NCBI RefSeq assembly: GCF_030272615.1
Contig: NC_081414.1
Span: 768,378,153 to 768,442,152, forward strand
Direction: 5' to 3'
Source: Cryptomeria japonica
Lineage: Eukaryota > Streptophyta > Pinopsida > Cupressales > Cupressaceae
DNA length: 64,000 bases
The notes below the pieces were generated by a model. It was not told the origin of the DNA. It ran no database searches and was given only the letters and a program-made list of their open reading frames with translations. Positions 22,939 through 35,752 of the stretch are shown here, piece after piece; the first letter of the stretch is position 1; every line of letters starts with the position of its first letter. The position numbers and the translations under genes are program-made.

Positions 22939-23232
22939 TGAGTTGTAAGCTCTAGGCAATGTGCTTGAATGCAAGTGTATTCCCCATATTGTAATATTAT
23001 TTTGCTACTGGCCATAGTGGAATAATATTGTGGGTTCAAATCCCACCATGATTTTTCCCATTTGGTTTTCTACGTAAAAATCCTGGCGTTATGATTTTGT
23101 GGTTGGTTTCTTTATGTTTCTACATTCCAGTTTCATGTGTATGCTTCCAGTGGTCCAAAGTTAAGTCATAAAATTTCATAACCAATAGATCACTGAATTA
23201 CCCCCCCCTTTCAGTGATCCCTAATTCCAACA
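22939..23232 (+). repeat. 3' LTR of element A, second part
   Basis: This completes the LTR interrupted at 834. It has the shared block 'cccaccatgatttttccc' near 23042, then 'tgaattacccccccctttcagtg' near 23194, and ends CCAACA. The next base begins coding-like gag sequence of element C, so A lies inside C. Confidence 0.75.
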
Positions 23233-23602
23233 TAAGAAACTTTCAAAAGAATAAAATTATTTACACTATTGATAGTGATGATTCTGATGATGAAAAACAA
23301 ACTAATCTCATAATGCCTCAAGAGGTCCTTAATATGGAGCAAACTGGACTACAATCCAAAAAGTTAAATGATAGTGAGGAAGAGGATGATGATGCTAAGG
23401 TCGATCTTGAAGGAGAGTTAATATATTCTCTTGAAGAACTTGACAACATAAGAAAAGAATATTCAAAATATGATAAGTCAGCCATAAAAGAGAAAAATCA
23501 GTTGATCAAGAAACTTTAAGAGTCTGAAATGAATATCAACACTTGAATAAATCAATGAGAAGAATCCAAGAGGATGAATGAAATGATAAAATCAGAATTA
23601 GA
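23233..23602 (+). pseudogene. Gag fragment of element C, left piece
   Basis: This is a piece of copia gag spacer: an acidic Ser/Asp/Glu stretch (DSDDSDDE, NDSEEEDDDAKVDLEGEL) followed by helical sequence (SLEELDNIRKEY). The acidic-then-helical pattern and the VDLEG word match the gag of element D (near 26430-26480), so C and D are related families. One or more stops lie after 23519. The fragment is cut at its left by A's LTR and at its right by D, whose target duplication is ttaga/ttgga. It continues at 60495. Confidence 0.75.
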
Positions 23603-25298
23603 TGTTGGCATTATGTTGTCATTAATGTCAACCGGTATGGAATGGTCACTGATGAGTAAGTAGTTGTGACTAGTATGGGTAAAGTAAGTAATGATGTCAA
23701 CTAGTATGAAGGATGGAGTGTGTAAGTAGATATAAAAGGTATTTTACCGGTACACATGAAGTGCAACATCTACCAATAAAGTAGGACCACCAACAAGAAA
23801 GCAAAAAAGCACATAAGAGTAGAGGGATGTGATCACTGATAGACAAAGAGAAATATAATGAAATCAATAAATGGATTGAGTGGATGGACCAACATGTTTG
23901 AGGGAAGGCCAAGTTGATCCACCGACAGAGAAGAGGTCAGTAGGTATGAAGGTCCACCGGTGAAGTTAGGTTATACTGGTGAGGTGTGTTGAATTGATGG
24001 TGAGTCTTGGTCAGTGAAGGATGTCAAACTGACTTTGTAGTCTGAGCATATGTGGATGTCGACAAGCATGACATGTGGAAACTAGGTGGCGAGCACGTAG
24101 AGGTCAGTGAAGTATTCATTGACGTTATAGTTGATAAGCATGTTGACATTAATAAAGAACCCACAAATCATGGGATGATGGTAGGATGTTGTGGCTTGAG
24201 GGAGATAGAGTGGCAAGGTGATTGAACTGACCTTGCAGGATGATATGATCCTTGTACTTGTTAGATGAAGGAAACAACCAAGCCATTAAAGGTGATTGAC
24301 ATAGAAATGCCAAAAACATGTTGCAGACATCTAAAAATAGAAAATGGTCATTGGAAGGCAAGGATATGGCAATGTTGTTTGATATGATATAGATCATCTT
24401 TCTAGAAAAGGAGATCTGATCAGATTTGATATGGATTGAGTTGGTAGAGGAAAAATCTAGCATGCCACCATTTGAATCTTGCTTTTGGTAGGAACCCTCA
24501 CATATAAATAAGTGAAGTCAAGACTGAAGATGTTTATGCTGCCTGTGAGTTGAGAGTAAGAAGAGAGTTCGAGAAATAAGAGAGACTATCTACCTAAGAG
24601 TTCTTTCAAAGAGAGTTAGAGTGTGGATCTAGCAAGCTGAACCGGTGAGAGGTTATAACTGATAGAGACAAAGTAACCAGTAAATTGTTATAATATTAAT
24701 AGTTAAGCATACCAGTAAGATTGTATGGTTAAGAAGGAATCCAAGTGTGATACTATGTAGGGTGAGGTTATGAGAAATATAAGAGAGGCAGAGAGTAACC
24801 GATAAGAGATAAGAGAGCAATTTGATAACCAGTAGAAGACGGACTAGTGAAATAGAGGAATGTGATAACCGACAGACATCATTTGATCAGGTGTTGTAGA
24901 ACTCATTTGCAACTAGGTGCCATCATTGCATTAAAATTGTATTTCATTGTATTACACCAAGTTGGTACTTGGTGCAGGGTTTTGTGCTCCTTGGAATGGT
25001 GCTCCTTGGATAGGTGCTCTAAATCATTTGTAACCTGTTGTTTCATTATGAGGCTGGATTGGAGTAGTAGACTCCAACAACATTTCTCACTGAGGTTTTT
25101 CCCATATAGGGTTTTCCTCATACATCTAGTGTTGTGGGTTATGCATTTGTGAGTTTACCTCTTTTGATATCCTCTCATATCTTACCGATTTGATTTCTTA
25201 GTGTTTAGGTTGTTGACCAGTACTCAAAGCTTGGTTTAAAGAGAAGAGTTTTAGGAACCACTGATTCACCCCGTCTTAGTGGTACATTGTGTTCAATA
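23603..25298 (+). repeat. 5' LTR of element D
   Basis: This starts TGTTGGCATTATG and ends CAATA, a decayed CAACA. A TATA-like box catataaata is at 24501-24510. The shared LTR blocks occur near 25090-25115 (gaggtttttcccat...gggttttcct) and 25260 (tgattcacccc). Confidence 0.88.
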
Positions 25299-25313
25299 AT
25301 TGATATCAGAGCC
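25299..25313 (+). other. Primer-binding site of element D (one change)
   Basis: The sequence attgatatcagagcc follows the 5' LTR directly. It is the initiator-Met site with a single G-to-A change. Confidence 0.85.
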
Positions 25314-25372
25314 TAAGTTCCCAGTTGATTAAAGCTTTCTCTGGCTTGGGTATATTCTAGTCAAAGAACACA

Positions 25373-27600
25373 ATGGAAAGAAATTAGTCTGCCTCCTCAA
25401 AATCCCCCATGTTTGATGGATCTAACTATGCCTTCTAGAGAAAAAGAATGGAGACCTATATTTCCTCTATTGGTTTTGATGTGTGGATGTATGTCAAGAA
25501 TGGGTATACTATCCCTAGTGTTCTTGCCACTCATTCGGATGCTAAGATGGAGTATGAGAACAATGCAAAGGTTAAACATGCTATCCTAAGCAGGCTGTCA
25601 GATAATGAGTTCATGAAGGTCATGCACTGTGTATCCACCAAGGAGACTTGGGATAAATTGTAGAGATTATTTGAAGGAGATTCCAAAGTCAAAGAGGCCA
25701 AGTTTCAATCACTAAGAGGTCATCTTGAAGGCTTGAAGATGAAAGATGAAGAAAAGATTGCAAATTACCTTCAGAGAATACATGAAACTGTGAATACCAT
25801 CAGAGGACTTGGAGAGGAAATTGCTGATGAAATTATTATAAAAAAGGTACTTAGATCTCTCACATCTAAGTATGATACTAAGGTTTCTACCATAGAGGAA
25901 GCCAAAGATCTAAAAAATTTCACAATGGATGAGTTATTTGGCTCCTTAACTGCCTATGAAATGAGGACAACCGATGAAGCATCTTTAAGGGGAAACGCAA
26001 CTTTCAACTCCATCAAAAAGGGCAAGGAAGAGATTACTTATAAAGGATCCAGTGAAGACTTGGATGCAGAGGTAGAAAATGTTGTTAGAAATCTCAAGAG
26101 AGGATCTGATAAGTATAAAGGGAAGTTACCACTCAAATGGTTCAACTATGGTAAATTTGGACACTTTGCTACAAAATGTCCTTATAATGAAACCAACAGA
26201 GATGAGTAAAGAAGTTTTGGTAGATCTACCAGTAAAGAAAAAGAAAGGAAAGTCTATCAATAAGGAAGAAGAAGCTACTGAAAGTAGAGTAGCCTATATA
26301 CCATTGAGAATGATGCCACATATGAAGAGTTCATTAGAAGATGACTGCCATGAAGATGAAAGAGAAGTTAATATCTTTATGGAACTAGATGAACCGGTTG
26401 TGGAAGAAGAGGAAGATGAAGACATTGAAGCTGAAGTGGATCTAGAAGGCAAGCTCATAATTTCTCTTGAGGAGTTAAGTAAGACAAGAAAAGATCTCAA
26501 GAAAGCCAATCTTACTACTACAAAAGAATAAGATCACTTAAAGCAATCTCTGGATGAGTCCAATCAAGTGATTTGTTACTTGAAACTCTAGTTGGAAGAA
26601 GCCAAGAGGATACGTGAAGTTACATCCTTTGATCTGATAAAAAAGGAAAAGGAGCATCAAGACCTGGAAGAAGAAATAGTGAAGCTTAGAAAGGAGCTTG
26701 GAAAGAGTAAGGATGAACTAAAAATGAGGAGCAAATATGAGGGTAGCATAGAAGCCTTGGACAAGAGGTTGAGAAAATAGAAGCAATCTAAAGATACCCA
26801 TGGCTTAGGATTTGAAGAAGGACAAAGTTCAAACAACAAAGACACATTTGGTAAGGAGATATAGTTCACTTCTTCAAGTGAAGGTGAAGAGAAGAAAACA
26901 TTTATAGTAAGCAAGGATATTGGTAAAAAGACTTATGTAGAAGCTATTAGAAACCACCCCACAAATCGGTATGCTCAATCAATGAACTAGAGGCCACACT
27001 CAATGTACCGAAATGCATATTTTAGGAGAAAAGAAAAGGTTGATCATGAAGGGTTCACTAGCTTCAGCAACATGAAAGGAAGACCCCCGGTGAGACAAAT
27101 GTTTCCAGGATTAAGGCAACCAAACTGGTATGTATCTAACTTTCATGGCTACTGCTACCAATGTAACAAATTTGGACATAGGATAGCTGATTGTAGATTG
27201 ACAAATAAGCCCATTGTGAGTTACGAAAGTCAAAATCCATTTAATGCACTATGGGATATAAATGTTGTCTGTTATCAGTGCAATGGATTTGGTCATAGGA
27301 GTTTTGAATATAGGAAGTGTAAACCGGTGTCTTACAATAGTTTTAAAGATTCATCCTTCAATGTAAATGTGAAATGTTATAACTATCAAGAGTTTGGATA
27401 TATTGCAAATCTTTGTAAAAATAAGAAAATCAAGCAGAAGAGGACAAATACTAAATAGGAACCGGTAGCCAAACCGGAGTACAAAATTGCAGCTAACAAG
27501 AAGAAGGAAAGTCAACCGGTTTGGGTTGAGAAATAAAAGGACAAACCAAAATCAAGTCTAGTAGTGCAAACTGTCCTACATGATGAAAGAAGAAACTTGT
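25373..27600 (+). pseudogene. Gag of element D with coiled coil and extra zinc knuckles
   Basis: The ATG at 25373 opens a copia gag: an MFDGSNYAF N-terminal motif, then the UBN2-like helical domain (RHL/ARN-type segment at 25690-25990). A decayed CCHC knuckle is near 26136-26180 (WFNYGKFGHFATKC; the first two Cys are lost). After a frameshift near 26200 comes an unusually long extension: an acidic block, a coiled coil (26590-26780, EEEIVKLRKELGKSKDEL), and a cluster of three more knuckles at about 27150-27415, the first intact (CYQCNKFGHRIADC). Standard copia gags have one knuckle. Several stops interrupt it. Confidence 0.85.
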
Positions 27601-28964
27601 GGGTTGTGGATAGTGGCTGTTCCAATCACATGACTAGTGATAAAAAAGAAATTTATCAAGCTTGATGATTGGAATGGAGGCTCAGTGAGGTTTGCAGACA
27701 ACTCATCCATCAAAATAAAGGGAAAGGGTACTCTAAATATTGATGGAAAACTGAAAGCACATGAAGTATATTATGTGGAATGCCTGGAGCACAATTTTCT
27801 GAGTATGAGTCAGATGCGTGACAAAGGTTATAAATTCACCTTTGATTGTACCGACTGCCAGATAAAGAAGGAGAGTACTAGTCAGGTTGTAGCTAAAAGC
27901 AAGATGATAGATGGAATGTATACAATCTGAAAGAATGTTTTGAATCCCAATGAATGTTGGGATAAGTGGATGAAAGTTGGTTGTGGCATAGAAGATTATG
28001 CCACATAAATTTTGATAATCTAGTTGTAGTAAGCAAAAAGGGTTGTGTGAGAAATATACCACCAATCATCAAACTAGTAAGCACATTTTGTGATGAGTGT
28101 GTGAAAGGGAAGCATACTAAGGTGATATTTAAGACAAAAGGACACAACACCTCCAGACCATTTGAACTTGTACTTATAGATTTGTGTGGTCCAACTAGGA
28201 CAAGAGCTCTTTTCGGTGAGATATTTTTAATGCTCTTCATTGATGACTATTCAAGAATGACATGGGTCACCTTCCTATAAGATAAATCACAAACATTTGA
28301 TAGATTCAAGATCTTCTGAAAGATGGTAGATAAGGAAAGTGGATGCAAGATGAAATGCCTAAGAGCCAACCAAGGTGGAGAGTTCACATCAAATGAGTTT
28401 GAAGATTATTGTGAAAGACATGGGATCAAAAGACAATACTCATCCCCCAGGACACTACAACAAAATGATGTGGTAGAAAGGAAGAACATGACCATCAAGG
28501 AAATGGCCAGAACCATGTTAAATGAGGCAAGTTTTCTTGATATGTATTGGAAGGAAGTGAATCATACTGCAACATATACTTTGAACCGGGTTCAATTGAG
28601 AATAAACAACAATATGACACCTTATCAATTATGGTATGACCAGAAACCCTTAGTCAAGTACTTCAAGGTGTTTGGGAGTAAATTCTTCATTAAAAGAGAT
28701 CATGATGGTTTAGGTAGTTTTTATTCTAGGAGTGATGGAGGGATCTTTCTTGGTTACTCAACTAATAGTAAGGCCTACAAATGCTACAACAAAAGACTAA
28801 GAAGAGTCATTGAGAGTGTGCATGTAAGAGTTGATAAGGATATGCATAAAGAAAGACAAGCACAAATGAATCAGTATGATGATTCCGGTGATGAAGGTGA
28901 AGAAGCTCAATCAGACAATGAACTAGAAGAAGCATCCTATAAGGTCCCTAATTGGTATGTGTAG
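27601..28964 (+). pseudogene. Protease and integrase of element D
   Basis: The aspartic protease active site reads LWVVDSGCSNHM (D-S-G intact, near 27609), and a frameshift follows at about 27640. The integrase zinc finger is WLWHRRLCHINF with CDEC. The catalytic triad: the first Asp is present (LIDLCGP); the second is Asn (RANQGGEF); the Glu is present (VVERKN). Stops near 28278 and 28318 break the core. The C-terminal part (KVFGSKFF, DGGIFLGYS) is in frame to 28964. Loss of a triad residue makes integration activity unlikely. Confidence 0.9.
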
Positions 28965-29009
28965 AAAAATCACCTGAAAGAGTAGTTTTTAGGTAATAAG
29001 AGTGATGGT

Positions 29010-30193
29010 GTGCAAACTAGAAGAAGATTTGCCCGAAATGATGAACAAGTCAATTTCTGCCTTATGACTGAAATGGAACCTAAGACATTCAATGAAGCCA
29101 AAAAAAGTCAGAAATGGAGGGATGCAATGGAAGAAGAGTTGCAACAGATTGAGAAGAACAAGACTTGGGAATTAGTCCCTAGACCGAAAGACAAGAACAT
29201 CATTGGCACCAAATGGGTCTACTAGAACAAGATGAATGAAGAAGGTAAATTTGTTAGGCATAAAGATAGACTTACGTGAAAGAGTTACTCTCAAGTAGAG
29301 GGCATTGATTTTGAAGAAACATTTGCACCGATAGCTAGACTAGAAGAAATTAGGATGTTTCTAGATTTTTTTAGCCTACAAGGGTTATAAGGTATATCAA
29401 ATGGATGTAAAATCTGCTTTCCTCAATGGAAATTTGGAAGAAGAAGTGTACATGGAGCAACCATAAGGGATTTTGTTAAATGATGATGAAACCTTTGTGT
29501 TCCAGTTGAAGAAAGCACTATATACTTTAAAGCAGGCTCTTAGAGCATGGTATTCAAGGCTAGATAAGTACCTGAAGGAGCAAGGATTTAAAAAGGGGAG
29601 TGCTGACAGGAATCTATACATCAAGACAAATGGAAACCACATGATCATTGTGGTTGTGTATGTAGATGACATCATCTTTTGAGGTAAAAAGGACACTCTT
29701 TGCAAGGACTTTGTTGATCAGATGAAAACAGGATTTGAGATTTCTATGCTTGGAGAGCTGTCATTTTTTCTTGGTTTGCAAGTCTCACAATGAGATAAGG
29801 GAATTTTTGTCTCTCAAACCAAGTATGACCGAGACATGTTGAAGAAATCTTAAATGGAAGACAACAAACTAGTAAGTATTCCCATGGTAACCGGATGCAA
29901 GCTGAGCAAGGATAATGAATCACCAGTAGTGGATCAGATATTGTATATATCCATGATTGGTAGTTTGTTATATCTTACTACTTCTAGACCAGATATAGTG
30001 TAGGCAATATGCATGGTGGATAGATTTCAAGATGCATCCAAATAGTCACATATAAATGCAGTCAGGAGGATATTCTGATATATACAAGGGACACTTAATT
30101 ATAGGCTATGGTATCCCAAGAAAGGGAATTTTATCTTACATGCCTATACTGATGTTGATTGGGTAGGTTGTATTGATGATCATAAGAGCACTA
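29010..30193 (+). pseudogene. Reverse transcriptase of element D, and RNase H start
   Basis: Copia RT motifs in order: KTWELVPRPKDKNIIGTKWVY, the QMDVKSAFLNG palm segment near 29400, ALRAWYSRLDKY, and the catalytic box V-Y-V-D-D near 29660-29672. The frame changes near 29370, and stops follow at 29680, 29792, 29851, 30001 and others. RNase H begins with AYTDVDWVG and the frame is cut at 30193 by the insertion of E. Confidence 0.9.
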
Positions 30194-31611
30194 TGTTGGA
30201 TATTATTGGTATATGATGAACTGACATGTTGATATGATGATAATATATGTTGTCATTGATGTCAATAGGTTCAAGTGAACTGGTATGAAGAGGTATGAGG
30301 AGATGCAGTGAACCGGTGTCAGGGTTTCACAAAGTGTGACTACCGGTTGGCAGTCTCAGCTCTAGGGTTTTCGGTTTGGCAATCTTGCTTGTTCAATGCA
30401 ACCAGTGATACTCTGTGATGAGTTAGCTAAGAGATGTGAATGAGATTGAGGTGCCACATCAGCCTTGTTCACATGAAGGATTTCCTTGAGGATCTGGCAT
30501 GAGAAGATCGATTGCATTTAAAGCCTACCTTGGGAATGATCATTCTTCTTGGTGGTATGAGAAGAGAGCGTGATGAGTTACTGATTCCTATGTGTGGTGA
30601 AGAATAGATGATGCATATTGTCTTGTGATCTATTTGAAATTGTAATACTCTATGCAATGTGTTTGGATGGTCAGGATTGGATTGCCTATGTTGTAAACCT
30701 AAGATGCTTAGGGTTTAGGGTTTATGCTACCAACCTAATTGTTTTCTATAAGGTCGATGATATTTGTTATTATAAAGTTGTTGGAAAATGTTGTGTGTGT
30801 ATCCGAATGATGAGATACTTGCCAGACCAGTAAGAGGAAAACTGCAGAGTGTGATTGCAGAGTAGAGGAAATGAAAAGGATCTGCCTTGGCATGTAGTGC
30901 TGTTATCAGATTATAAGTTTTACTTGTTGTCTTCTAATAATTTCAATAGTTGGAAAATCCCTTTACTGGGTAGCTTTAACAGGATTACTGTAAAACCTTT
31001 AATAAGGGACTCAAGATCATTGAGTTCTTCAAATCCTCTAGCGAGGTAACCTCTAACAAGGTTTCAACCTTTAACAGGGTATATAGCCATCCCTTAACTG
31101 GGTGATTTCTAATAGGATCAGTTCCTAACAGAACCTTATTGTATAGTCTTTAATCAGATTAGGCTCTTAACAGGGCGATCTTCAAAAGAGTTTAAAAACA
31201 AGCTTGTGGGTATTCATCACCACTGTGGTTTTTCCCATTTGGGTTTCCACATGAAAAATTTGTGTGTTATGTGTTATGGATTTTTCATGTGATGATTATG
31301 TATTATTTGGTTGAATGATTATGCATGCAAAGTTATTAGGTTATGGTATTACTGGTATACCACATGCATATTTTTATGGGTGAAGTTGATATCAAGTATT
31401 GATAGTATTTGAAGTGTTTGGACTTATCAGTTTATGGTGTCTGATATCTTACTGTGTTTAACCGGTATTGCCATGATTAAGTTTAGTGATAGTGACAACT
31501 AGTTGGTATTACTTTAACGGGATAAGTTGTTGAGAAATTTTTTTCCTTGTATTGATTCACCCCCCCTGTCAGTACCCATTGGGGTATTTGTTGTTCATCA
31601 TTATTCATCAA
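30194..31611 (+). repeat. 5' LTR of element E
   Basis: This runs TGTTGGATATTATTGG to ATTCATCA. It contains a run of short repeats built on 'cctttaacagggt/cctaacagaacc' (about 30955-31190), diverged copies of a roughly 20-30 bp unit. The shared copia blocks are at about 31210-31270 and 31551-31575. Confidence 0.93.
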
Positions 31612-31625
31612 TTGGTATCAAAGCA
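31612..31625 (+). other. Primer-binding site of element E
   Basis: The sequence attggtatcaaagc directly follows the 5' LTR, an initiator-Met type site with a caaagc ending as in element F. Confidence 0.92.
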
Positions 31626-31681
31626 CCTCCAGGTCCTCAGTGATATAAGCTTAACCGCTTGAGGTAAAAGATCCTATTGTA

Positions 31682-33020
31682 ATGATGAAGAGGGAAGATC
31701 CTAAGTTCAATAGAGACAACTTTAAGGTATGGAAGGACAGAATGAAGATTTACATCAAGAGTATGGGTGCTCAACACTGGAGCTTTGTTGAGAATGCCTA
31801 TGTGGCTCCCACTGGCACTTTGACTAATGATCCGAAGAGAGAGATCCAGGAAAATGGGCAAGTCATGGAAGCCCTTATCAGCAACGTGTCAGATATTGAG
31901 TTTATTTATGTACAAGACAAGGACACACCTAAGGATGTATGAGATGCACTAGAAAACATCTATGGTGGTGATGAGAATGTAAAAGCAAGCTACGGAAGAG
32001 AGCCTTAGAGGTAAATTTGAGGATATGAGGATGGTTGAAGGTGAGACCATTCAACAATATGGCATTAGGATTAAGATTGTGGTAGAAGATATCAAAAGCA
32101 TTGGTGGAACTATTGATGATACCACTATCGTTAGTAAAGTCCTTAGATCATTGTTACCAATCTATGCAATCAGAGTTGCTGCTATCCGGGAACTAAGGTC
32201 TATTGATAAAACCAAGGTATCCTTGGATTCTATCATTGCAAAATTAACTGCGTATGAGTTGAATAGCTATGATGGCAGTGTTCAAAAGACTGAGTCAGCC
32301 TTTAAAGCATCTATTGTACCATCCAGAAAAGGAAAAGAAACTAGTACCAGTTATGAATCCAGGAAATGCAGAGATATGGATGATGAAGAGATTCTAATGG
32401 AGTTTGAAGCTCTTCTTGCTAAAAGACTTCTGAAGGGAACTGGAAAATATAGAGCTAAACTTCCTTTGAAATGTTTTTCCTACAACAAGAGAGGACATAT
32501 AGCTATTAATTGTCCTAACAATGACAATAAGGATAAACCAGAGAGATTTAGAAAGTATAAAGGAGGAAACAAAATAAATTGTCTAGTTACTGTGGATGAA
32601 GGTGTCATTGATGAAAAATTAGAAGATGAAGAAAATGAAGACATAGTGTTTGTAGCAGTAAAGGAAGAAGTGTCTGACAAGAAAGCACTTGTCTCTCGCA
32701 TTGACAACTCCAATGAGTGGATAATTGATAGTGGTTGTTCTCACCACATGAATGGTGACCAGAGAAATTTTCTATCTCAGGAGGAATATGATGGAGGTGT
32801 TGTCATATTTGGAAATGGTGCACCATGTTTGGTAAAAGGTAAAGGATCCATCTCATTGAATGGAAAGAGCAGTGCAGATGATGTCTATTGGGTAGAAGGT
32901 CTTAAGCATAACCTGTTGAGTGTTGCTCAACTGAATGACAAACAAATAGTTCTAGAATTCAAAGGCAGAGTCTGTAGTATAATTGGGAAGAATGGTGAAC
33001 TTATTGCCACTGGTAAGTAG
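31682..33020 (+). pseudogene. Gag and protease of element E
   Basis: The ATG at 31682 opens the copia gag (FNRDNFKVWKDRMKIYI). A stop near 31940 and a one-base shift near 31990 move it to the frame that then runs uninterrupted from 32025 to 33018. This frame holds the gag helical domain, a CCHC knuckle with one Cys replaced by Tyr (CFSYNKRGHIAINC), an acidic linker, and the aspartic protease with WIIDSGCSHHM (D-S-G intact). The integrase-leading GAG-pre segment (HNLLSVAQL) follows. It is the best-preserved gag-protease in the window. Confidence 0.9.
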
Positions 33021-33970
33021 ACCAGAGGTAACCTATTTCAGTTGAATGCCAAGATAAGTCGGTGACTAATGGCTAAGTTTGATGATAGTTGAATATGGCA
33101 TAGGAGACTCTGTCATATGAACTTTGACAACATTATTAAAGCCAGTAAGATCAAGGTGGTAAGAGGATTACCTTTGCTGAACAAACCTAAGAATTCTTTG
33201 TGTAGAGAATGTCAACTTGGGAAGACGTCTTCCTCAACTTTTAAAGGTAAGTCTTTCTTAGCAGAAAATTTACTTGATCTTGTGCATACTGATTTGTGTG
33301 GTCCTATAAAAACTAGAAGTATTCAGGGAGATAGGTATTTTATGATTCTTATTGATGACTGCTCAAGAATGATGTGGGTCACATTCTTGAAAGACAAGTC
33401 TGAAGCATTTGGAAAGTTCAAAGCCTTCAGAGCATTAGTAGAGAAAGAAAGTGGTAAAAAGATAAAATGCTTGAAAACTGATCAAGGAGGAGAATTTACT
33501 TCTGATGAATTCAATAAGTACTATGAAGATAATGGTATCAAGAGTCAGTTGTCTACCCCAAGGACACCACAATAGAATGGCATAGCAGAAATAAATAACA
33601 GGACTATAGTTGAAGCGGATAGAACAATGTTGATCTAAGGAAAGGTTGCTCACACTTTTTGGAGAGAAGCGGTGAGCACTGCAATCTATACTATAAACTA
33701 GGTACTCATCAAGAAAGGCAAAGATAAATCTTGTTATGAGTATTGGACCAGGAAAACTCCCATTGTGAGTTACTTTAAAGTGTTTGGTAGTAAGTGCTAT
33801 ATCAAGAAAGGTGAGCATTTGAGCAAATTTGATGAAAAATGTGATGAAGGAATATTTCAAGGATATTCCACTAAGATAAAAGCTCTCAAGTGCTACAACA
33901 ATATAACTTAGAATTTTGTTGAAAGTATCAATGTCAGGGCTGATGAATCTCTTGAGGAACCTGAGGAAAC
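33021..33970 (+). pseudogene. Integrase of element E
   Basis: The zinc finger is HRRLCHMNF with CREC. The catalytic triad is intact by eye: VHTDLCGP, KTDQGGEF and the Glu in NGIAEIN. A few stops occur (for example near 33021, 33061 and 33573), and a frameshift near 33960 separates it from RT. The C-terminal segments YFKVFGSKCY and DEGIFQGYS are present. It is a candidate for the least damaged integrase here, though not translatable as it stands. Confidence 0.9.
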
Positions 33971-35752
33971 ATGCAACGAAAAGATGAACTGAGTATAGCC
34001 TTCTGGGAATCGGTTAAGAAAGAAACTTATAAAGATCTCAGTGTTCCTGTACCGGTAGAAGCTATAGTAAGAGAAGAAGAAGAGGTAAGTGAAGGAGAAG
34101 AAGAAAAGCTAGCAGATCAAGCTAGAGTCATTCCTAGATATGTGAAGCTGCATCATGATCCAAAGCAAATCATAGGAGATAAAGATGCAGGGATATTCAC
34201 AAGAAGACAAGTGAAGGAGAACTCTTGCATGATTTTTGAATTTGAACCCAAGACTTCTAGAGAAGCTCTTGTAGATGAAGACTTGATTAAAGCAATGGAA
34301 GATGAGCTAGACTAGATAGAATAGAATGCAACATGGTCCTTGGTGCCCAGACCAGAATATAGAAATGTCATAGGTACCAAATGGGTCTCCAGGAATAAGA
34401 AGAATGAAGAAGGCATAGTTGTAAGAAACAAGGCTAGGCTTGTTTACAAGGGATACCCTCAGGAGGAGGGAGAAGACTATGGAGAAACCTTTGCTCCTGT
34501 GGCTAGACTAGAAGGTGTTCGAATGCTACTTACATTTGCAACATTTGAGGGATTTAAGGTTTATCAAATGGATGTGAAGTCTGCTTTTCTGGATGGAATC
34601 CTGGAAGAGGAAGTGCATAAAGAGCAACCATAAAGGTTTGACGTATCAGAAGATAGTGACATGGTGTGCAGATTACACAAAGCTCTGTATGGATTCAAAC
34701 AAGCACCTAGGGCATGGTATGAAAGCCTATACTCCCATCTTGTGAAGATTGGATTTTAGAGAAAAAATGAAGATGACAACATCTAATTGAAATCAGAAGG
34801 TGATCAGATTATGATCTGTGAAGTGTTTGTGGATGACATAATCTTTGGAGGAGATGATAAAATGAGTCATGCATTTGAGATGTCTTTGATAGGAGAGATA
34901 AAGTTCTTCATTGGTTTACAGATTCAACAAATTAAAGAGGGTATCTTTACTACCCAGTGCAAATATGTCAAAGAGGTATTGAAGACTTTTGGCATGGAGG
35001 AAAGCAAACTGGTTGGTACATCGATGGTGACTGGCTGTAAACTAACTAAGGAAGATGATTCAACATTGGTAAATGAGGAGTACCGGTCAATAATCGGTAA
35101 GCTACACTATGTGGTGCACAAGAAACTAGATATTGCTCATGCATTAGACATACTAGCTCATTTTCAGAAACATCCAAGAGAATCCCACTTGGTAGCTATC
35201 AAAAGGATTCTTAGATATCTGAAAGGAACAGTTGATTATGGATTCTAGTATCCATATAATGGTGACTATAATCTCAAGGTATATACCGATGCCGATTGGG
35301 GAGGTAATATGGATGACCAGAAAAGCACAACTGGTGGAGTGTTCTTTCTCGGAAGAAGATTAGTATCATGGACAAGTAAGAAGAAGAGCTATATTTCCCA
35401 ATCTACAGTTGAAGCAAAATATGTGGCAGCATTTATGAACTACACTCAAGCAATTTGGATGAAGCATGTATTGGAAGGTTTAAAAGTACCTGTATCTGAA
35501 CCGGTGAATATATTTTGTGATAACACAAGTGCAATAAATATTTCCAAGAATCCAACATTGCATGCTAGAACTAAGCATATTGAGCTTAAATATCACTTCT
35601 TGAGAGAGAAAGTTCAGAATAAGGAGGTTGTACTACAACATGTTTCCAGTAAGGAGCAGCTAGCAGATATATTCACTAAGCCCTTACCAAAGACTACATT
35701 TACCTATTTGAGAGGTGAATTAGGGTTTTTATCCCTTCATGAAGTCAACTAA
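33971..35752 (+). pseudogene. Reverse transcriptase and RNase H of element E
   Basis: One frame runs from 33971 to 35750 with about seven stops. The RT motifs are [30 protein letters not shown] and the catalytic V-F-V-D-D-I-I-F box near 34826-34850. RNase H follows with YTDADWGG, STTGGVFFLGRRLVSW, CDNTSAINISKNP and QLADIFTKPLPK, and ends at 35752. All catalytic acidic residues I can place are present. Confidence 0.93.

Noticed and set aside
23697-25152. Minus-strand hydrophobic frames in D's 5' LTR
   Set aside because: Equivalent frames in the 3' LTR are disrupted. They are shadows of LTR sequence.
30955-31190. Possible CRISPR-like array of 'aacagggt' words in E's LTR
   Set aside because: Spacing is irregular, units are short and diverged, the array occurs in both LTRs and the context is eukaryotic. 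It is an internal LTR repeat.
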